Below are positions 54,523-63,874 of a DNA stretch of 64,000 bases, piece after piece. Position 1 is the stretch's first letter. Every line of letters starts with the position of its first letter. The position numbers and the translations under genes are program-made. Source of the DNA: PALSA-270 sp963770245 (GTDB lineage: Bacteria; Acidobacteriota; Terriglobia; Terriglobales; Acidobacteriaceae); assembly GCA_963770245.1 (NCBI GenBank), contig CAVYOX010000014.1:124001-188000 (forward strand), written 5' to 3'. The notes under the pieces were generated by a model, which was given only the letters and a program-made list of their open reading frames with translations, did not search any database and was not told where the DNA came from.

Positions 54523-55179
54523 ATGAAACCAGCAATGGCCAAGAAGCCGCTTATCCGAATCGCCGTCGTAGAGAGTGATCCGCTGCGTTTTGTTGGGTTC
54601 CGGGCCCTGTTTGATTCTGAGCCGGACTTCGAGCTGATTTCCGCTTCCCTGCCTGATATCACCACGTTGCAGGGCATCGACCTGATCCTTTTGGGCAACC
54701 GCAACGGCCACAATTTGTTCGATCTCATGGCCAGCCTCAAAGCTTCGCGGCCCGACCTGCGAATCATCGTCACCGGGTCCGGCATGGATGAAGAAACCAT
54801 CCTCAAAGCCATTGCTTCTGGCGCCAAAGGCTACGTGGACGAAGCCGCCTCGCCGAAGGAGTTCGTGCAAGCCATCCGCATCGTAAACCAGGGCTCAGTC
54901 TGGGCCCCCCGCCGTGTGCTTTCCATGTTTATCGAGCGCGTCAGTTCCTCTCCCGGGCGTATTTTCCCTGCGGGCCGCGTCACCTTCACCGACCGCGAGA
55001 AGGAAGTGCTAGAGATGCTGGTCGCCGGTCGCTCCAACAAGGAGATCGGCTCCGCTTTGGGCATCGAGGAGCGCACGGTAAAGGCTCACGTGGCCAAACT
55101 GATGCGCAAGGTGGGCGTGCAAAACCGGATCGCCCTCTCGGTGCATGCCATCACCCATTCTCTCGTCACAGCCAAGTAG
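54523..55179 (+). CDS. LuxR-type response regulator with degenerate receiver
   Basis: A 218-residue protein. The N-terminal 125 residues have a receiver fold (IRIAVVESDPLRFVGFRALF, IIVTGSGMDEETILKAIASG, AKGYVDEAASPKEFVQAIRI). The phosphoacceptor strand reads IDLILLGNRNG with no Asp at the site, and the acidic pair is reduced (VESD). The C-terminal LuxR/NarL helix-turn-helix is well kept: FTDREKEVLEMLVAGRSNKE, GIEERTVKAHVAKLMRKVGV. Activation by ordinary phosphorylation is therefore unlikely. No histidine kinase is adjacent. Confidence 0.88.
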   Translation: MKPAMAKKPLIRIAVVESDPLRFVGFRALFDSEPDFELISASLPDITTLQGIDLILLGNRNGHNLFDLMASLKASRPDLRIIVTGSGMDEETILKAIASGAKGYVDEAASPKEFVQAIRIVNQGSVWAPRRVLSMFIERVSSSPGRIFPAGRVTFTDREKEVLEMLVAGRSNKEIGSALGIEERTVKAHVAKLMRKVGVQNRIALSVHAITHSLVTAK

Positions 55180-55452
55180 ATAGCGTGCTGTCGTTACTTT
55201 GGGACACTGCCTTCGGTAATCTTGTTGCGCCGCCGTGCCTGCCGCATACTGCATTCACCTACCACAGAACCTGGGAGACGGGGTTGGAAGCGGAGATTAG
55301 GGTCACCGTTGCCAGCCCCGATTTTTTTGTCCCGTAAGCCCTGAGTTATCAACAGATCGTCCCAATTCTGCGTTTCCAACACTTTCCTCTCACCCGGAAT
55401 CCTCTAAAATAAATCTTGACTCCCGGGGAAATCTCAGCAAGGTCGAGGAAAA

Positions 55453-56142
55453 ATGAAAAAACTGCTAATTCTGTGTGTAGTACTGTGCGTGGCTACTTTG
55501 TCGATTGCGGCCGATGATGGCGAGAATGAAAGCAAGGCTGTCGACCGCATCCAGGCTGCAGCGGACGTTCTTAACGAGATTCAGGGTACCCCCGACAATG
55601 GCATTCCGTCGGAGGTCCTCGGCTCGGCCGAATGCGTGGCGGTTGTGCCCTCCTTGCTGAAGGCCGGGTTCATTGTCGGCGCTCACTACGGCCGAGGAGT
55701 GGCCAGTTGCCGAACCCCCAAGGGTTGGAGCGCTCCGGCGTTTTTCACCGTGGAAGGTGGTAGCTTCGGATTGCAGATCGGCGGCCAGGCCGTGGACCTG
55801 GTCATGCTGATCATGAACCAGAACGGCATGAAGAATCTTCTCTCCAGCCAATTCAAACTGGGCGCCGATGCCAGTGTGGCCGCGGGCCCGGTGGGCCGGC
55901 ATGCCGCCGCCGACACCGACTGGAAGATGCGCGCTGAGGTTCTCAGCTATTCCCGTGCGCGCGGCGTGTTCGCCGGTCTGGAACTGAACGGCGCCGTGAT
56001 CAAGCAAGACAAGGACAGCACGCGCGAATTCTACGGCCACTTAGTGCCCTTCGACATCTCTCTCCATGGGACGATCGACACTCCCAAGACCGCGTACCCG
56101 TTCCTCGATACTCTGGCCAAGTGGGCGAAGGCGGCCAGCTAG
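55453..56142 (+). CDS. SYLF (YSC84-like) lipid-binding domain protein, exported
   Basis: A 229-residue protein with a signal peptide (KKLLILCVVLCVATLSIAAD). The SYLF domain has AECVAVVPSLLKAGFIVGAH, YGRGVASCR, PAFFTVEGGSFGLQIGGQAV and SYSRARGVFAGLELNGAVI. In yeast and mammals this fold binds phosphoinositides; in bacteria its role, probably with envelope lipids, is unsettled. The C-terminal TAYPFLDTLAKWA is common in the acidobacterial group. The 273 bases before the gene hold no other gene. Confidence 0.88.
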   Translation: MKKLLILCVVLCVATLSIAADDGENESKAVDRIQAAADVLNEIQGTPDNGIPSEVLGSAECVAVVPSLLKAGFIVGAHYGRGVASCRTPKGWSAPAFFTVEGGSFGLQIGGQAVDLVMLIMNQNGMKNLLSSQFKLGADASVAAGPVGRHAAADTDWKMRAEVLSYSRARGVFAGLELNGAVIKQDKDSTREFYGHLVPFDISLHGTIDTPKTAYPFLDTLAKWAKAAS

Positions 56143-56153
56143 CTCAAACCGAG

Positions 56154-56200
56154 CTCAGCCGCGGGGCGCCAAAGTCCGCGCCCCGCGCTGCTTGGCTGAG
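56154..56200. terminator. Two-part hairpin after the SYLF gene
   Basis: An inner perfect 9-bp GC stem (56161-56169 with 56178-56186) is extended by an outer 7-bp stem (56154-56160 with 56194-56200), separated by an asymmetric bulge. It begins 11 bases after the stop. No T-run follows. It is a likely transcript end or stabilising structure. Confidence 0.6.
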
Positions 56201-56295
56201 GCCGCAAGCCCCGGCGGAATGAAGCTTCGTTAAGAGGCGCGAATACGGCGGTTTGCAAGAACTTTTTGCAGGTGCTACCGTCACGGCTGCCCCCG

Positions 56296-57195
56296 ATGCG
56301 GCAGCGACTCGAGTACGCGCTGGCATGGCTGGTAATTCGGACCCTCGGCGCGTTCCCCCGTCCACTGGCGCGCACGGCCGCAATTTTCCTCGCCTGGATC
56401 GTCTACTTTCTGCATTCCCGGTTGCGCCGCACCGGAATGCGCAACCTCGCCCTCGCCTTTCCGCAAAAGACTCGGTATGCGCGCGGCAAAATCCTGCGCG
56501 GAGAGTTTACTTCGCTCGGCCGCCAGTTGGCGGAGGTCTGCCACTTCCCCAAGTACACGCGGGAGAACGTGGGGCGCGTCGTGGTTTACGACGGCTTCGA
56601 GAATTTCGAACAAGCCTTCGCCGAAGGCAAGGGCGTTCTGTTTCTGACCGCCCACCTGGGCGGGTGGGAACTCTCCGCCTTCGCCCACTCCCTCCATGGC
56701 TACTCTTTGCGGATCGTAGCCCGCCCCTTGGACAACGTGTATCTCGACCGCCTGGTCCGCCGTTACCGAACCATGCACGGCAACACCGTGGTCGACAAAG
56801 ATGATTTCGCACGCGGCATATTGTCGGCCATGAAGGCCGGGCAAACGGTCGGTATTCTGATGGATACCAACATGACTCCGCCGCAGGGCGTGTTCGTTGA
56901 TTTTTTTGGCATTCCGGCGTGCACGGCCAGCGGTCTGGCGAGAATCGCCCTGCGGACGGGCGCTGCGGTGGTCCCCGGCTTCACCATCTGGGACCGCACT
57001 CTGCGAAAGTATCGCCTGCGTTTCGATCCCGCCGTCGAACTCATCCGCACCGGCAACCACGACGCCGACACCGTAGCCAACACCGCGAGGTTCACCAGCA
57101 TTATTGAAAACTACGTCCGCGAGTACCCCGATCAATGGTTATGGGTGCACCGGCGCTGGAAGACGCGGCCCGAAGGGCAGCCGCCGCTCTACTAG
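56296..57195 (+). CDS. Lysophospholipid / lipid A acyltransferase (LpxL-like)
   Basis: A 299-residue member of the LpxL/HtrB family. One N-terminal membrane segment (RLEYALAWLVIRTLG) and the acyltransferase motif VLFLTAHLGGWELSAFAH, with catalytic His and Glu (HLGGWE). Further blocks are VARPLDNVYLDRLVRRYR and GQTVGILMDTNMTPPQGVFV. It transfers a secondary acyl chain to lipid A or a comparable lipid at the inner membrane. ATG 56296 is used; the ribosome site is poor, and GTG 56272 or TTG 56266 are possible earlier starts. Confidence 0.85.
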   Translation: MRQRLEYALAWLVIRTLGAFPRPLARTAAIFLAWIVYFLHSRLRRTGMRNLALAFPQKTRYARGKILRGEFTSLGRQLAEVCHFPKYTRENVGRVVVYDGFENFEQAFAEGKGVLFLTAHLGGWELSAFAHSLHGYSLRIVARPLDNVYLDRLVRRYRTMHGNTVVDKDDFARGILSAMKAGQTVGILMDTNMTPPQGVFVDFFGIPACTASGLARIALRTGAAVVPGFTIWDRTLRKYRLRFDPAVELIRTGNHDADTVANTARFTSIIENYVREYPDQWLWVHRRWKTRPEGQPPLY

Positions 57196-57278
57196 AGAAT
57201 CTGCGAACGGTCCGGCCTTCGGGAGGACCCGGCGCCGAGGCTCCCGGGAGAGGACCGAGCGGAAGGATTCGGCAAATT

Positions 57279-57422
57279 TCAGAACCAATCGCTGCGATAC
57301 GCGATCCACCAGCTCGCGACGCAAATCGGAACCGTTGCCGCTAAAGCCCACCAAATCGGCAGCAGAAAATCGGCCACCAATCCGAGCACGGTGAAGGTGA
57401 TCCAAAAAATCTTCCGCTCCAT
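57279..57422 (-). CDS. Small two-span membrane protein (47 aa)
   Basis: A 47-residue protein on the opposite strand between the acyltransferase and lpxD: WITFTVLGLVADFLLPIWW and ATVPICVASWWIAYRS are two hydrophobic segments joined by a very short turn, and it ends DWF. Composition is consistent with a real small membrane hairpin. ATG 57422; another ATG eight bases upstream is out of frame. No function known. Confidence 0.6.
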   Translation of the reverse strand: MERKIFWITFTVLGLVADFLLPIWWALAATVPICVASWWIAYRSDWF

Positions 57423-57482
57423 GCCTTCATTTTAGCCCTCGTGAAGCTTTTCTTTCTCCCGCCAAACATATACAAAGGTGCC

Positions 57483-58472
57483 ATGAAGCGCTCACTCAAG
57501 GACTTGGCCGAGCAGGTAGGGGGTCGCGCGCTGGGCAATGCCGCCGTGGATTTGACCGGTGTCTCCAATATCCAGTCGGCCGCGGCCGGAGACCTGGTCT
57601 TCGTCGAGGACGAAAGGAATCTCCGGCTGGCGCTCGAATCGTGCGCCTCGGCCGTCGTCGCTGGGGAGTTTGCGGTCGAGGCCCGGACGAAACCGCTGCT
57701 GATCGCAAGCCAACCCCGCTTGGCTTTCGCCCGCGCGGCACAACTTCTCTGCGCAGCAGCGAAGCCTAACCCGGGTGTTCACGCGAGCGCGCTCGTGGAT
57801 CCGACTGCCCGTCTCGACGCGAACGCGGCCGTCGAAGAGCGAGTCGTCATCGCGGCCCGCGCAACGATCGGCGAAGCCACGAGAATTGGAGCCGGAAGTG
57901 TCATCGGCGCCGGAGTGAGCATCGGCCGCGGTTGCACGCTCTATCCGAACGTGACCATCTATCCCGGCACGCGAATCGGCGACCACGTGATCATTCATGC
58001 GGGCGCGGTGCTCGGCAGCGACGGCTTCGGTTACGTGCGGGACAAAACCAGCGGACGCTATGAAAAATTCCCCCAGATCGGGCGCCTGGAAGTCGAAGAT
58101 CATGTAGAGATCGGCGCCAACACCACCATCGACCGGGGCGCTCTGGAAGTTACGCGCATTGGCCGCGGCACGAAGATCGACAACCTAGTCCACATCGGCC
58201 ACAATTGCCAGATCGGCGAAGACGTTGTGATCGCCGCGCAAACCGGCTTCTCGGGCAGCATCGTGGTCGAAAACAATGTCGTTCTGGGCGGGCAGGTCGG
58301 AATCGGAGAGCACGCCCGCATCGGCGAAGGCGTAATGCTGGGCGGGCAAGGGGGCGTCCTGCCGAAGAAAATTTTGCGCGGCAAGGGGGTGGCGTTTTGG
58401 GGTACTCCCGCGCAACCCCTTCGTCAATACCTGAAGCAACTCGCGGCGCTCGCGCGTCTGGCAAAGAAGTGA
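57483..58472 (+). CDS. lpxD: UDP-3-O-acylglucosamine N-acyltransferase
   Basis: A 329-residue enzyme of lipid A synthesis. The N-terminal uridine-binding domain (SLKDLAEQVGGRALG, DLVFVEDERNLRLAL) is followed by a left-handed beta helix of hexapeptide repeats (residues 100-300). The catalytic His sits in VIIHAGAVLGSDGFGYV; IGHNCQIGEDVVIAAQTGFS and QGGVLPKKILRGKGVAFWG follow. ATG 57483 is chosen where the family starts; an in-frame ATG or GTG upstream adds a hydrophobic stretch with no similarity. With lnt and the LpxL-like gene it indicates an LPS-type outer membrane. Confidence 0.94.
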   Translation: MKRSLKDLAEQVGGRALGNAAVDLTGVSNIQSAAAGDLVFVEDERNLRLALESCASAVVAGEFAVEARTKPLLIASQPRLAFARAAQLLCAAAKPNPGVHASALVDPTARLDANAAVEERVVIAARATIGEATRIGAGSVIGAGVSIGRGCTLYPNVTIYPGTRIGDHVIIHAGAVLGSDGFGYVRDKTSGRYEKFPQIGRLEVEDHVEIGANTTIDRGALEVTRIGRGTKIDNLVHIGHNCQIGEDVVIAAQTGFSGSIVVENNVVLGGQVGIGEHARIGEGVMLGGQGGVLPKKILRGKGVAFWGTPAQPLRQYLKQLAALARLAKK

Positions 58473-58509
58473 AGGCCACCGGTTCAGGAAAGGGTAGGAG
58501 GGCAGGACG

Positions 58510-59051
58510 ATGCCGAATCAAAGTTCCTAGGATTCGCACTGGCAGTTGCGCTCGTGGCGGTGTCTCTCGCGTCGCCGGTCCGAGCGCCCGCTGCTATGAC
58601 GGCCCCCGATTCCCGTAAGGCAGCGCCGGACTTTACTCTCCCGGACTCCAAAAGCGCCCCGGTCCGATTGTCTGGCTACCAAGGGCGAGTCGTCCTCCTC
58701 GATTTTTGGGCGACCTGGTGCGGAGGATGCAAGGTTGAGATTCCCTGGTACATGGAATTCCAGAATAAGTACAAGGATAGAGGCCTCGTTGTCATCGGTG
58801 TTTCGATGGATGAGGACGGCTGGAAATCCGTACGGCCGTTTCTCGAGGAGCACAAACTGAACTACCCCGTGGTCATCGGTAGCCAGGACGTGGCCCAGCT
58901 TTACGGCGGGGTCAGCTCGATGCCGATGACGTTGCTGATCGACCGTCAGGGCAAAATCGCCGACTCGCAGGTTGGCATGGTGGACAAGGCAGCATTTGAG
59001 GGTGAGATCCAGGCCCTCCTGCAAGATGGCGCCCACAAAGCTGCGAAGTGA
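58510..59051 (+). CDS. TlpA-like thioredoxin protein; reading frame broken near the start
   Basis: From GTG 58554 to the stop the frame encodes a thioredoxin-fold protein of the TlpA/ResA group: PDFTLPDSKSAPVRLSGYQG, VVLLDFWATWCGGCKVEIPW with the redox pair CGGC, and a cis-Pro region MPMTLLIDRQGK. The expected signal peptide (FLGFALAVALVAVSLASPV) lies in this frame just upstream, but no start codon precedes it. An AGGAGG site at 58496-58501 instead points to ATG 58510, which is in another frame and stops after six codons. One missing base between 58510 and 58522 would join them. Either a one-base deletion or a sequencing error; otherwise GTG 58554 is the start and the signal is cut short. Confidence 0.7.
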
Positions 59052-59138
59052 ACGAAGGCGCGATGTCCTGTGCCCACCGCAAAACCTGACGACTGGCGGC
59101 CTGAGCTCTGACGGCACCTTTGCTATGATGCTTGCTCC

Positions 59139-60764
59139 GTGCTGAAAATCCACAAAAGTGCTTGGCTGCTGGTGCTGCTTTCCGCCGCACTCCAGATCCT
59201 GGTTTTTCCACTCCCCAATCTGTACATGCTCGGCTGGGTCGCGGTCGCACCACTGCTGATTGGACTGCTGCGCACCCGGCAGCCGGACACATTGCAACTC
59301 CAGGGGGGGATCAAACTGCGGCCGGCGACTCCGTGGCAGGCGTTTCTGCTTGCCTATGTCTGCGGAATCCTCTGGTACGCCGGCACCTGCTACTGGATAT
59401 ACAGCACCATGCGGCAATACGGGGGAGTGAGTGCGCCGCTCGGCGTGCTCATTCTGATTCTGTTCAGCATGTATCTCGCCCTTTACCACGGCGTCTTCGG
59501 GCTGGTGATCAGCCTGTCGGCGCGCTCCTCGGACCGGCTGGCCTTGCTGTCGGCGCCGGCGGCGTGGGTAGCACTCGAACTAGCTCGCACCCGGATCACG
59601 GGCTTTCCCTGGGACCTGTTGGGCATCAGCCAGGTGGACAACGTTTCTCTGGCGCGAATCGCCACCGCCACGGGGGTTTACGGTATCTCGTTTGAAATCA
59701 TGGTGGTCAACGTCGCGCTGGCGGCTGCGTTCCTGGTACGACGCGAAAAGCGCCGGATGCTGCTGCTCGCCGCCTTGGGGGCAATGGTCGTGCTCCAGTC
59801 GGCCCGCTGGATCGAGCTGCCGCCGTCTCCGACCGACCATACCGCGTTGCTCATCCAGCAGAACATCCCGGTCCTCGACAATGCCGACTGGACCAGGGAA
59901 TACTTTGACGACACGCTGCAGGACCTAAGTTCGATCAGCCTGACTGCCGAACTTCAGAATTCAGCCGTCCAGAATCGATCGGCCGCCAGTCTGCAGCGTC
60001 CGAACCTGATTGTTTGGCCCGAGTCCCCGGCTCCCTTCTACACCACCGATCCCATCTTCCGCGGCGCTGTAACCAAGTTGGCGCGCGAAGCTCAGACCTG
60101 GATAGTCGCCGGTAGCCTGGGCACGGGCAGAACCGGCCAGCCTGTCTCAGGAGGCGCCGCCCAAATCTTCAACTCGGCTTCCCTCATCAGCCCCGGCGGC
60201 GACTGGGTGGCGCGTTACGACAAAGTCCATCTCGTTCCCTTTGGCGAGTACGTCCCGTTCCGGCGTCTTTTTTCTTTCGCTGCGGGTTTGACCAGTCAGG
60301 TCGGCGACTTTTCTCACGGCACCTCCCGTGAACCGCTCAATGCCGGGGGGACCAAGCTGGGTGTGTTCATCTGCTATGAGTCCATTTTCCCGGGCGAGGT
60401 TCGCCAGCTGGCCGCCAATGGAGCGCAGGTCTTGGTCAACATCTCGAACGACGGCTGGTACGGCGACAGCGGTGCCTACGCCCAGCACCTGAAACAGGCC
60501 CGGATGCGCGCCATCGAAGACGGGCGCTGGCTGCTGCGCGATACCAACACCGGTGTTACCTCTTCGATCGACCCCTACGGACGGGTGGTGGCGTCGGCCC
60601 CGCGCAAGATCCGGGCCGTCCTCCGGGCTCCCTATGCCCTATCGAACGTAACCACGTTCTACACCGCCCACGGGGATTGGTTCGCCTGGCTGTGTGCGAT
60701 AATTTCGGTGGTGGCGTTGCTCACGCGCCTCCCCATCTCCAAGAAGGCAGAGCCCAAGTCATGA
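59139..60764 (+). CDS. lnt: Apolipoprotein N-acyltransferase
   Basis: A 541-residue inner membrane enzyme. About six hydrophobic segments in the first 210 residues are followed by a nitrilase-type domain with the Glu in LIVWPESPAPFYTT, the Lys in RYDKVHLVPFGEYVPFR and the Cys in VFICYESIFPGEV. It N-acylates the terminal Cys of lipoproteins. GTG 59139 begins the first membrane segment. Its TGA overlaps the prfB ATG by four bases. Confidence 0.95.
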   Translation: MLKIHKSAWLLVLLSAALQILVFPLPNLYMLGWVAVAPLLIGLLRTRQPDTLQLQGGIKLRPATPWQAFLLAYVCGILWYAGTCYWIYSTMRQYGGVSAPLGVLILILFSMYLALYHGVFGLVISLSARSSDRLALLSAPAAWVALELARTRITGFPWDLLGISQVDNVSLARIATATGVYGISFEIMVVNVALAAAFLVRREKRRMLLLAALGAMVVLQSARWIELPPSPTDHTALLIQQNIPVLDNADWTREYFDDTLQDLSSISLTAELQNSAVQNRSAASLQRPNLIVWPESPAPFYTTDPIFRGAVTKLAREAQTWIVAGSLGTGRTGQPVSGGAAQIFNSASLISPGGDWVARYDKVHLVPFGEYVPFRRLFSFAAGLTSQVGDFSHGTSREPLNAGGTKLGVFICYESIFPGEVRQLAANGAQVLVNISNDGWYGDSGAYAQHLKQARMRAIEDGRWLLRDTNTGVTSSIDPYGRVVASAPRKIRAVLRAPYALSNVTTFYTAHGDWFAWLCAIISVVALLTRLPISKKAEPKS

Positions 60765-61871
60765 ACGTCGAGTACGATCAGGAATACGCAGTTTTGAAAG
60801 ACAAAGTCCGCGAACTTCGGGAGTACCTTTGACGCAGGCAATCTGCGTCCCCGGCTAGCTGAGATCGAAAAACAGGCAGCCGACCCGAATCTCTGGTCGA
60901 ATCCGCAAAAATCCCAGCAGGTCATGCGCGAGAAAAAGCGTCTGGAAGATATGCTGGCCACTGAGCGAGACCTGATTCGCCGCAGCGACGACATCGCCGC
61001 CTATTTCGAACTGGCCGGCGAAGGCGAGAACGTGGCCGCGGACCTGGGCCGCGAAATCGCTTCCCTTCGCCAACTTGTGGATCGCCTCGAAACCGAAAGT
61101 CTTCTCTCCGGTCCAAACGATGCTCTCAATGCCATCGTCACCATCCATCCCGGTGCCGGTGGAACCGAATCCCAGGACTGGGCCGACATGCTGTTGCGAA
61201 TGTATTTGCGCTGGGCCGAGCGCCAGGGTTTCGAAACCATTCTCTACGACTACCAGCCGGGCGAAGAAGCCGGCCTGAAGTCGGCCACCTTCGCGGTCAA
61301 CGGAGAATACGCCTATGGTCTGCTGACCAGCGAAATCGGGGTCCATCGCTTGGTCCGCATCTCCCCTTTCGATCAGGCCAAGCGCCGCCACACTTCGTTC
61401 GCCAGCGTCTATGTCTCGCCGGAAATCGATGACAGCATTGAAGTGATCATCAAGCCCGAAGATCTGCGCGTCGACACCTATCGCTCCAGCGGCAAAGGCG
61501 GCCAGCATGTGAATACCACCGACTCCGCGGTACGCATCACGCACCTCACGACGGGAATTGTCGCGAGCTGCCAGAACGAGCGCTCGCAGCACAAGAACCG
61601 CGAACGCGCCATGAGTATGTTGCGCTCCAAGCTCTACGAGCACGAGATGGAGAAGAAGCGCGAAGCCACCAGAAAAATCGAAGACTCGAAGCTCGACATC
61701 GACTTCGGTTCCCAAATCCGTTCGTACGTTCTGCAGCCTTATCGTCTGATCAAAGACCATCGCACGAAGATGGAGGTTGGCGATGTCGACCGCGTAATCG
61801 ATGGCGACCTGCAGCCTTTCATCCGTGCCTACCTGATGATGCGGCGCGGCGAGAAACAGAACGAATCATGA
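60761..61871 (+). CDS. prfB: Peptide chain release factor 2, with programmed +1 frameshift
   Basis: The first 23 codons (MNVEYDQEYAVLKDKVRELR onward) end at CTT followed by in-frame TGA at 60830-60832. A +1 shift on CTT TGA C continues into DAGNLRPRLAEIEKQ and the rest of RF2, about 369 residues in all. The later part has RISPFDQAKRRHTSF (stop-codon recognition SPF) and SSGKGGQHVNTTDS (GGQ for hydrolysis). A CGGGAG upstream of the CTT resembles the internal Shine-Dalgarno stimulator. RF2 controls its own level in this way: low RF2 favours the shift. ATG overlaps lnt, so the two are coupled. Confidence 0.95.
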
Positions 61872-61911
61872 GCAGTCGGAAACCCATGACCGCGTCGAGG
61901 AGGTCCGCCCC

Positions 61912-63069
61912 ATGTCGCGCATGATCGAGCTGATTCGCGCCGCGGCCGTGCCCTCGAACATCGTGCAGTCGGCGGCGAAAGGGGCCTTGGCCATGCCAGC
62001 CCCGGAAATGATCGAGATCCTTGTCTATTTGGCCCTGCACAACGACCTGTTCGGCGAGCAGGCCCGGCTCACGCTCGCCGGTTGGGACGAGAAGTCCGCG
62101 CGGGCCATGGCTTCCGATCTGAGTGCTCCGAAGGAAGTGCTGGAATACATGATTGCTCCGGAGAACGTGCGCTCCGTCCTGCTGCCGATCCTGCTCGAGA
62201 ACGTGTCGGTGTCCGAATCGGCACTGGTGGTACTGGCGGCGGCGGCTTCCCGTGAGAACGTGGACCTCCTACTGAAAAGCGCGCGTGTGAACATGTCGCC
62301 GGCCATCCTGCACGCGCTCCTGGCCAATCCGAATCTGAGCGGGATCCAGGTCGAGACCGTAAGGGCGAAGGTTGGGCCCCCCGAGACCGATGAGGTCCTG
62401 CCCGTTGCCCCAGGGAAAGGAAGCTCGGACCCCGAAGATGTGCTCGATGAAGACCTCATGGCGTACCTGACCGAACATGCCGCTGAAATCGCCGGAGAGC
62501 AAGACAAACCGTTCCACGGGATTGGCGGCGTCTACGACGAAATCCTCGGATCGGAAAAATCGTCGGCGGAGGCGGCTGCCGCGGGTGCAGGAACCGTCCA
62601 GAAGAGTGCCACGGTCAAGAAAACCTTCCTCAGTGCGGACGAAGCCCGGGGCAGCGCTTTACAGAAGATTTCCAAGCTGGACGTAAAAGGGCGCATTCAA
62701 TTGGCCATGAAGGGCAGCAAGGAGGAGCGCACCATTTTGGTGCGCGACGGCACCAAGGTGGTGGCGCTCGCGGTCCTGGAGTCCCCCAAAGTCACCGACG
62801 GCGAGGTCGAAATGTTTGCCAGCCAGAAAAACGTGCTGGAGACTTTGCTGCGCGGCATCTCCATGAAGCGTCGGTTCATGAAACGGTATACGATCGTGCG
62901 CAATTTGGTGGCGAATCCGCGTACACCGCTCGATGTCTCCCTGACCCTGATCAAGAACTTGCAAGCCAACGACCTCAAGAACCTTGCCGCCAACAAAGAC
63001 GTGTCCGACACGGTCCGCAAACTGGCGGAGAAGATGTTCAAGCAGAAAAAGGACACGGGGAGGAAGTAG
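61912..63069 (+). CDS. Conserved acidobacterial-type protein, helical repeats
   Basis: A 385-residue soluble protein. The first 170 residues are alpha-helical with HEAT-like periodicity (EMIEILVYLALHNDLFGEQA, ENVSVSESALVVLAAAASRE). A flexible Ala/Glu/Ser-rich linker (around residues 205-245) leads to a second helical domain with IQLAMKGSKEERTILVRDGT and VANPRTPLDVSLTLIKNLQ, then KNLAANKDVSDTVRKLAEKM. GGAGG stands before ATG 61912. It follows prfB by 41 bases, so it may be cotranscribed. Function unknown. Confidence 0.75.
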   Translation: MSRMIELIRAAAVPSNIVQSAAKGALAMPAPEMIEILVYLALHNDLFGEQARLTLAGWDEKSARAMASDLSAPKEVLEYMIAPENVRSVLLPILLENVSVSESALVVLAAAASRENVDLLLKSARVNMSPAILHALLANPNLSGIQVETVRAKVGPPETDEVLPVAPGKGSSDPEDVLDEDLMAYLTEHAAEIAGEQDKPFHGIGGVYDEILGSEKSSAEAAAAGAGTVQKSATVKKTFLSADEARGSALQKISKLDVKGRIQLAMKGSKEERTILVRDGTKVVALAVLESPKVTDGEVEMFASQKNVLETLLRGISMKRRFMKRYTIVRNLVANPRTPLDVSLTLIKNLQANDLKNLAANKDVSDTVRKLAEKMFKQKKDTGRK

Positions 63070-63148
63070 TTCGGCGGGAGCGAGACCGCTCGTAGGCGGA
63101 TCTCGCATGATTGTCCCGGGGGCGCCTGCCTGAGGATGAGTTGAATGC

Positions 63149-63874
63149 CTAGCCCTCGAGGGTAACGGCTCTCTCCCCGAAAATCGCAGTTCCCACCCGC
63201 ACACAGGTTGAACCTTCCTCGATCGCGACCTCGAAGTCGTGAGACATTCCCATCGAAAGCTGCTTCATTTCCACTCCCGGCAGCTCGCGGGCGGCGATCT
63301 TTCTCTGCAACTCGCTCTGCAACTCACGCAGCTCGCGAAAATACGGCCGCGCTCGGTTGCTATCGTCGGTAAAGGGTGGAACCGTCATCAAGCCTCGGAC
63401 TTCAAGGTTTTCCAGAGCCGGCGCGGCGCGAAGAATTTCGTCGAGTTCCGGGGATCTTCGAGCCAGGCCGCTTTTGGCCGCTTCGCCGCCGACATTGATC
63501 TCAAGCAAGACCGCGACTTTTTTCCCCAAATGTGAGGCGCTGACATTGAGTCTCTCGGCCAACCGCAAGGAGTCGATCGAATCCACCGCCGCAAACAGTT
63601 CCGCGGCTTTATTGCTTTTGTTCGCCTGCAGATGTCCAATCATGTGCCATTCGGCGTCCGGCAGATCGCGGAGAGCCTCGGCCTTTCGGGCTAGTTCTTG
63701 CACGCGGCTCTCACCGAATAACCGGAGCCCAGCCTCGTAAGCCTCACGAATAGCCGCGGGCGCGACCGTCTTGCTCACTGCCATCAGGGCAATTGCCTCC
63801 GGGCGGCGACCGGCACGGCGCGCCGCGGCGGCGATTCGCGAGCGCACGTCGGCGATGTTCTGAGCGATGGACAT
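63149..63874 (-). CDS. yggS: YggS-type pyridoxal phosphate homeostasis protein
   Basis: A 241-residue PLP-binding TIM-barrel protein. LMAVSKTVAPAAIREAYEAG holds the PLP-binding Lys, with GLRLFGESRVQELARK, EWHMIGHLQANKSNKA and LSMGMSHDFEVAIEEGSTCV following. It buffers PLP and protects amino acid pools. It is complete and convergent with the preceding gene. The last 126 bases of the window hold no supported gene. Confidence 0.93.
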   Translation of the reverse strand: MSIAQNIADVRSRIAAAARRAGRRPEAIALMAVSKTVAPAAIREAYEAGLRLFGESRVQELARKAEALRDLPDAEWHMIGHLQANKSNKAAELFAAVDSIDSLRLAERLNVSASHLGKKVAVLLEINVGGEAAKSGLARRSPELDEILRAAPALENLEVRGLMTVPPFTDDSNRARPYFRELRELQSELQRKIAARELPGVEMKQLSMGMSHDFEVAIEEGSTCVRVGTAIFGERAVTLEG

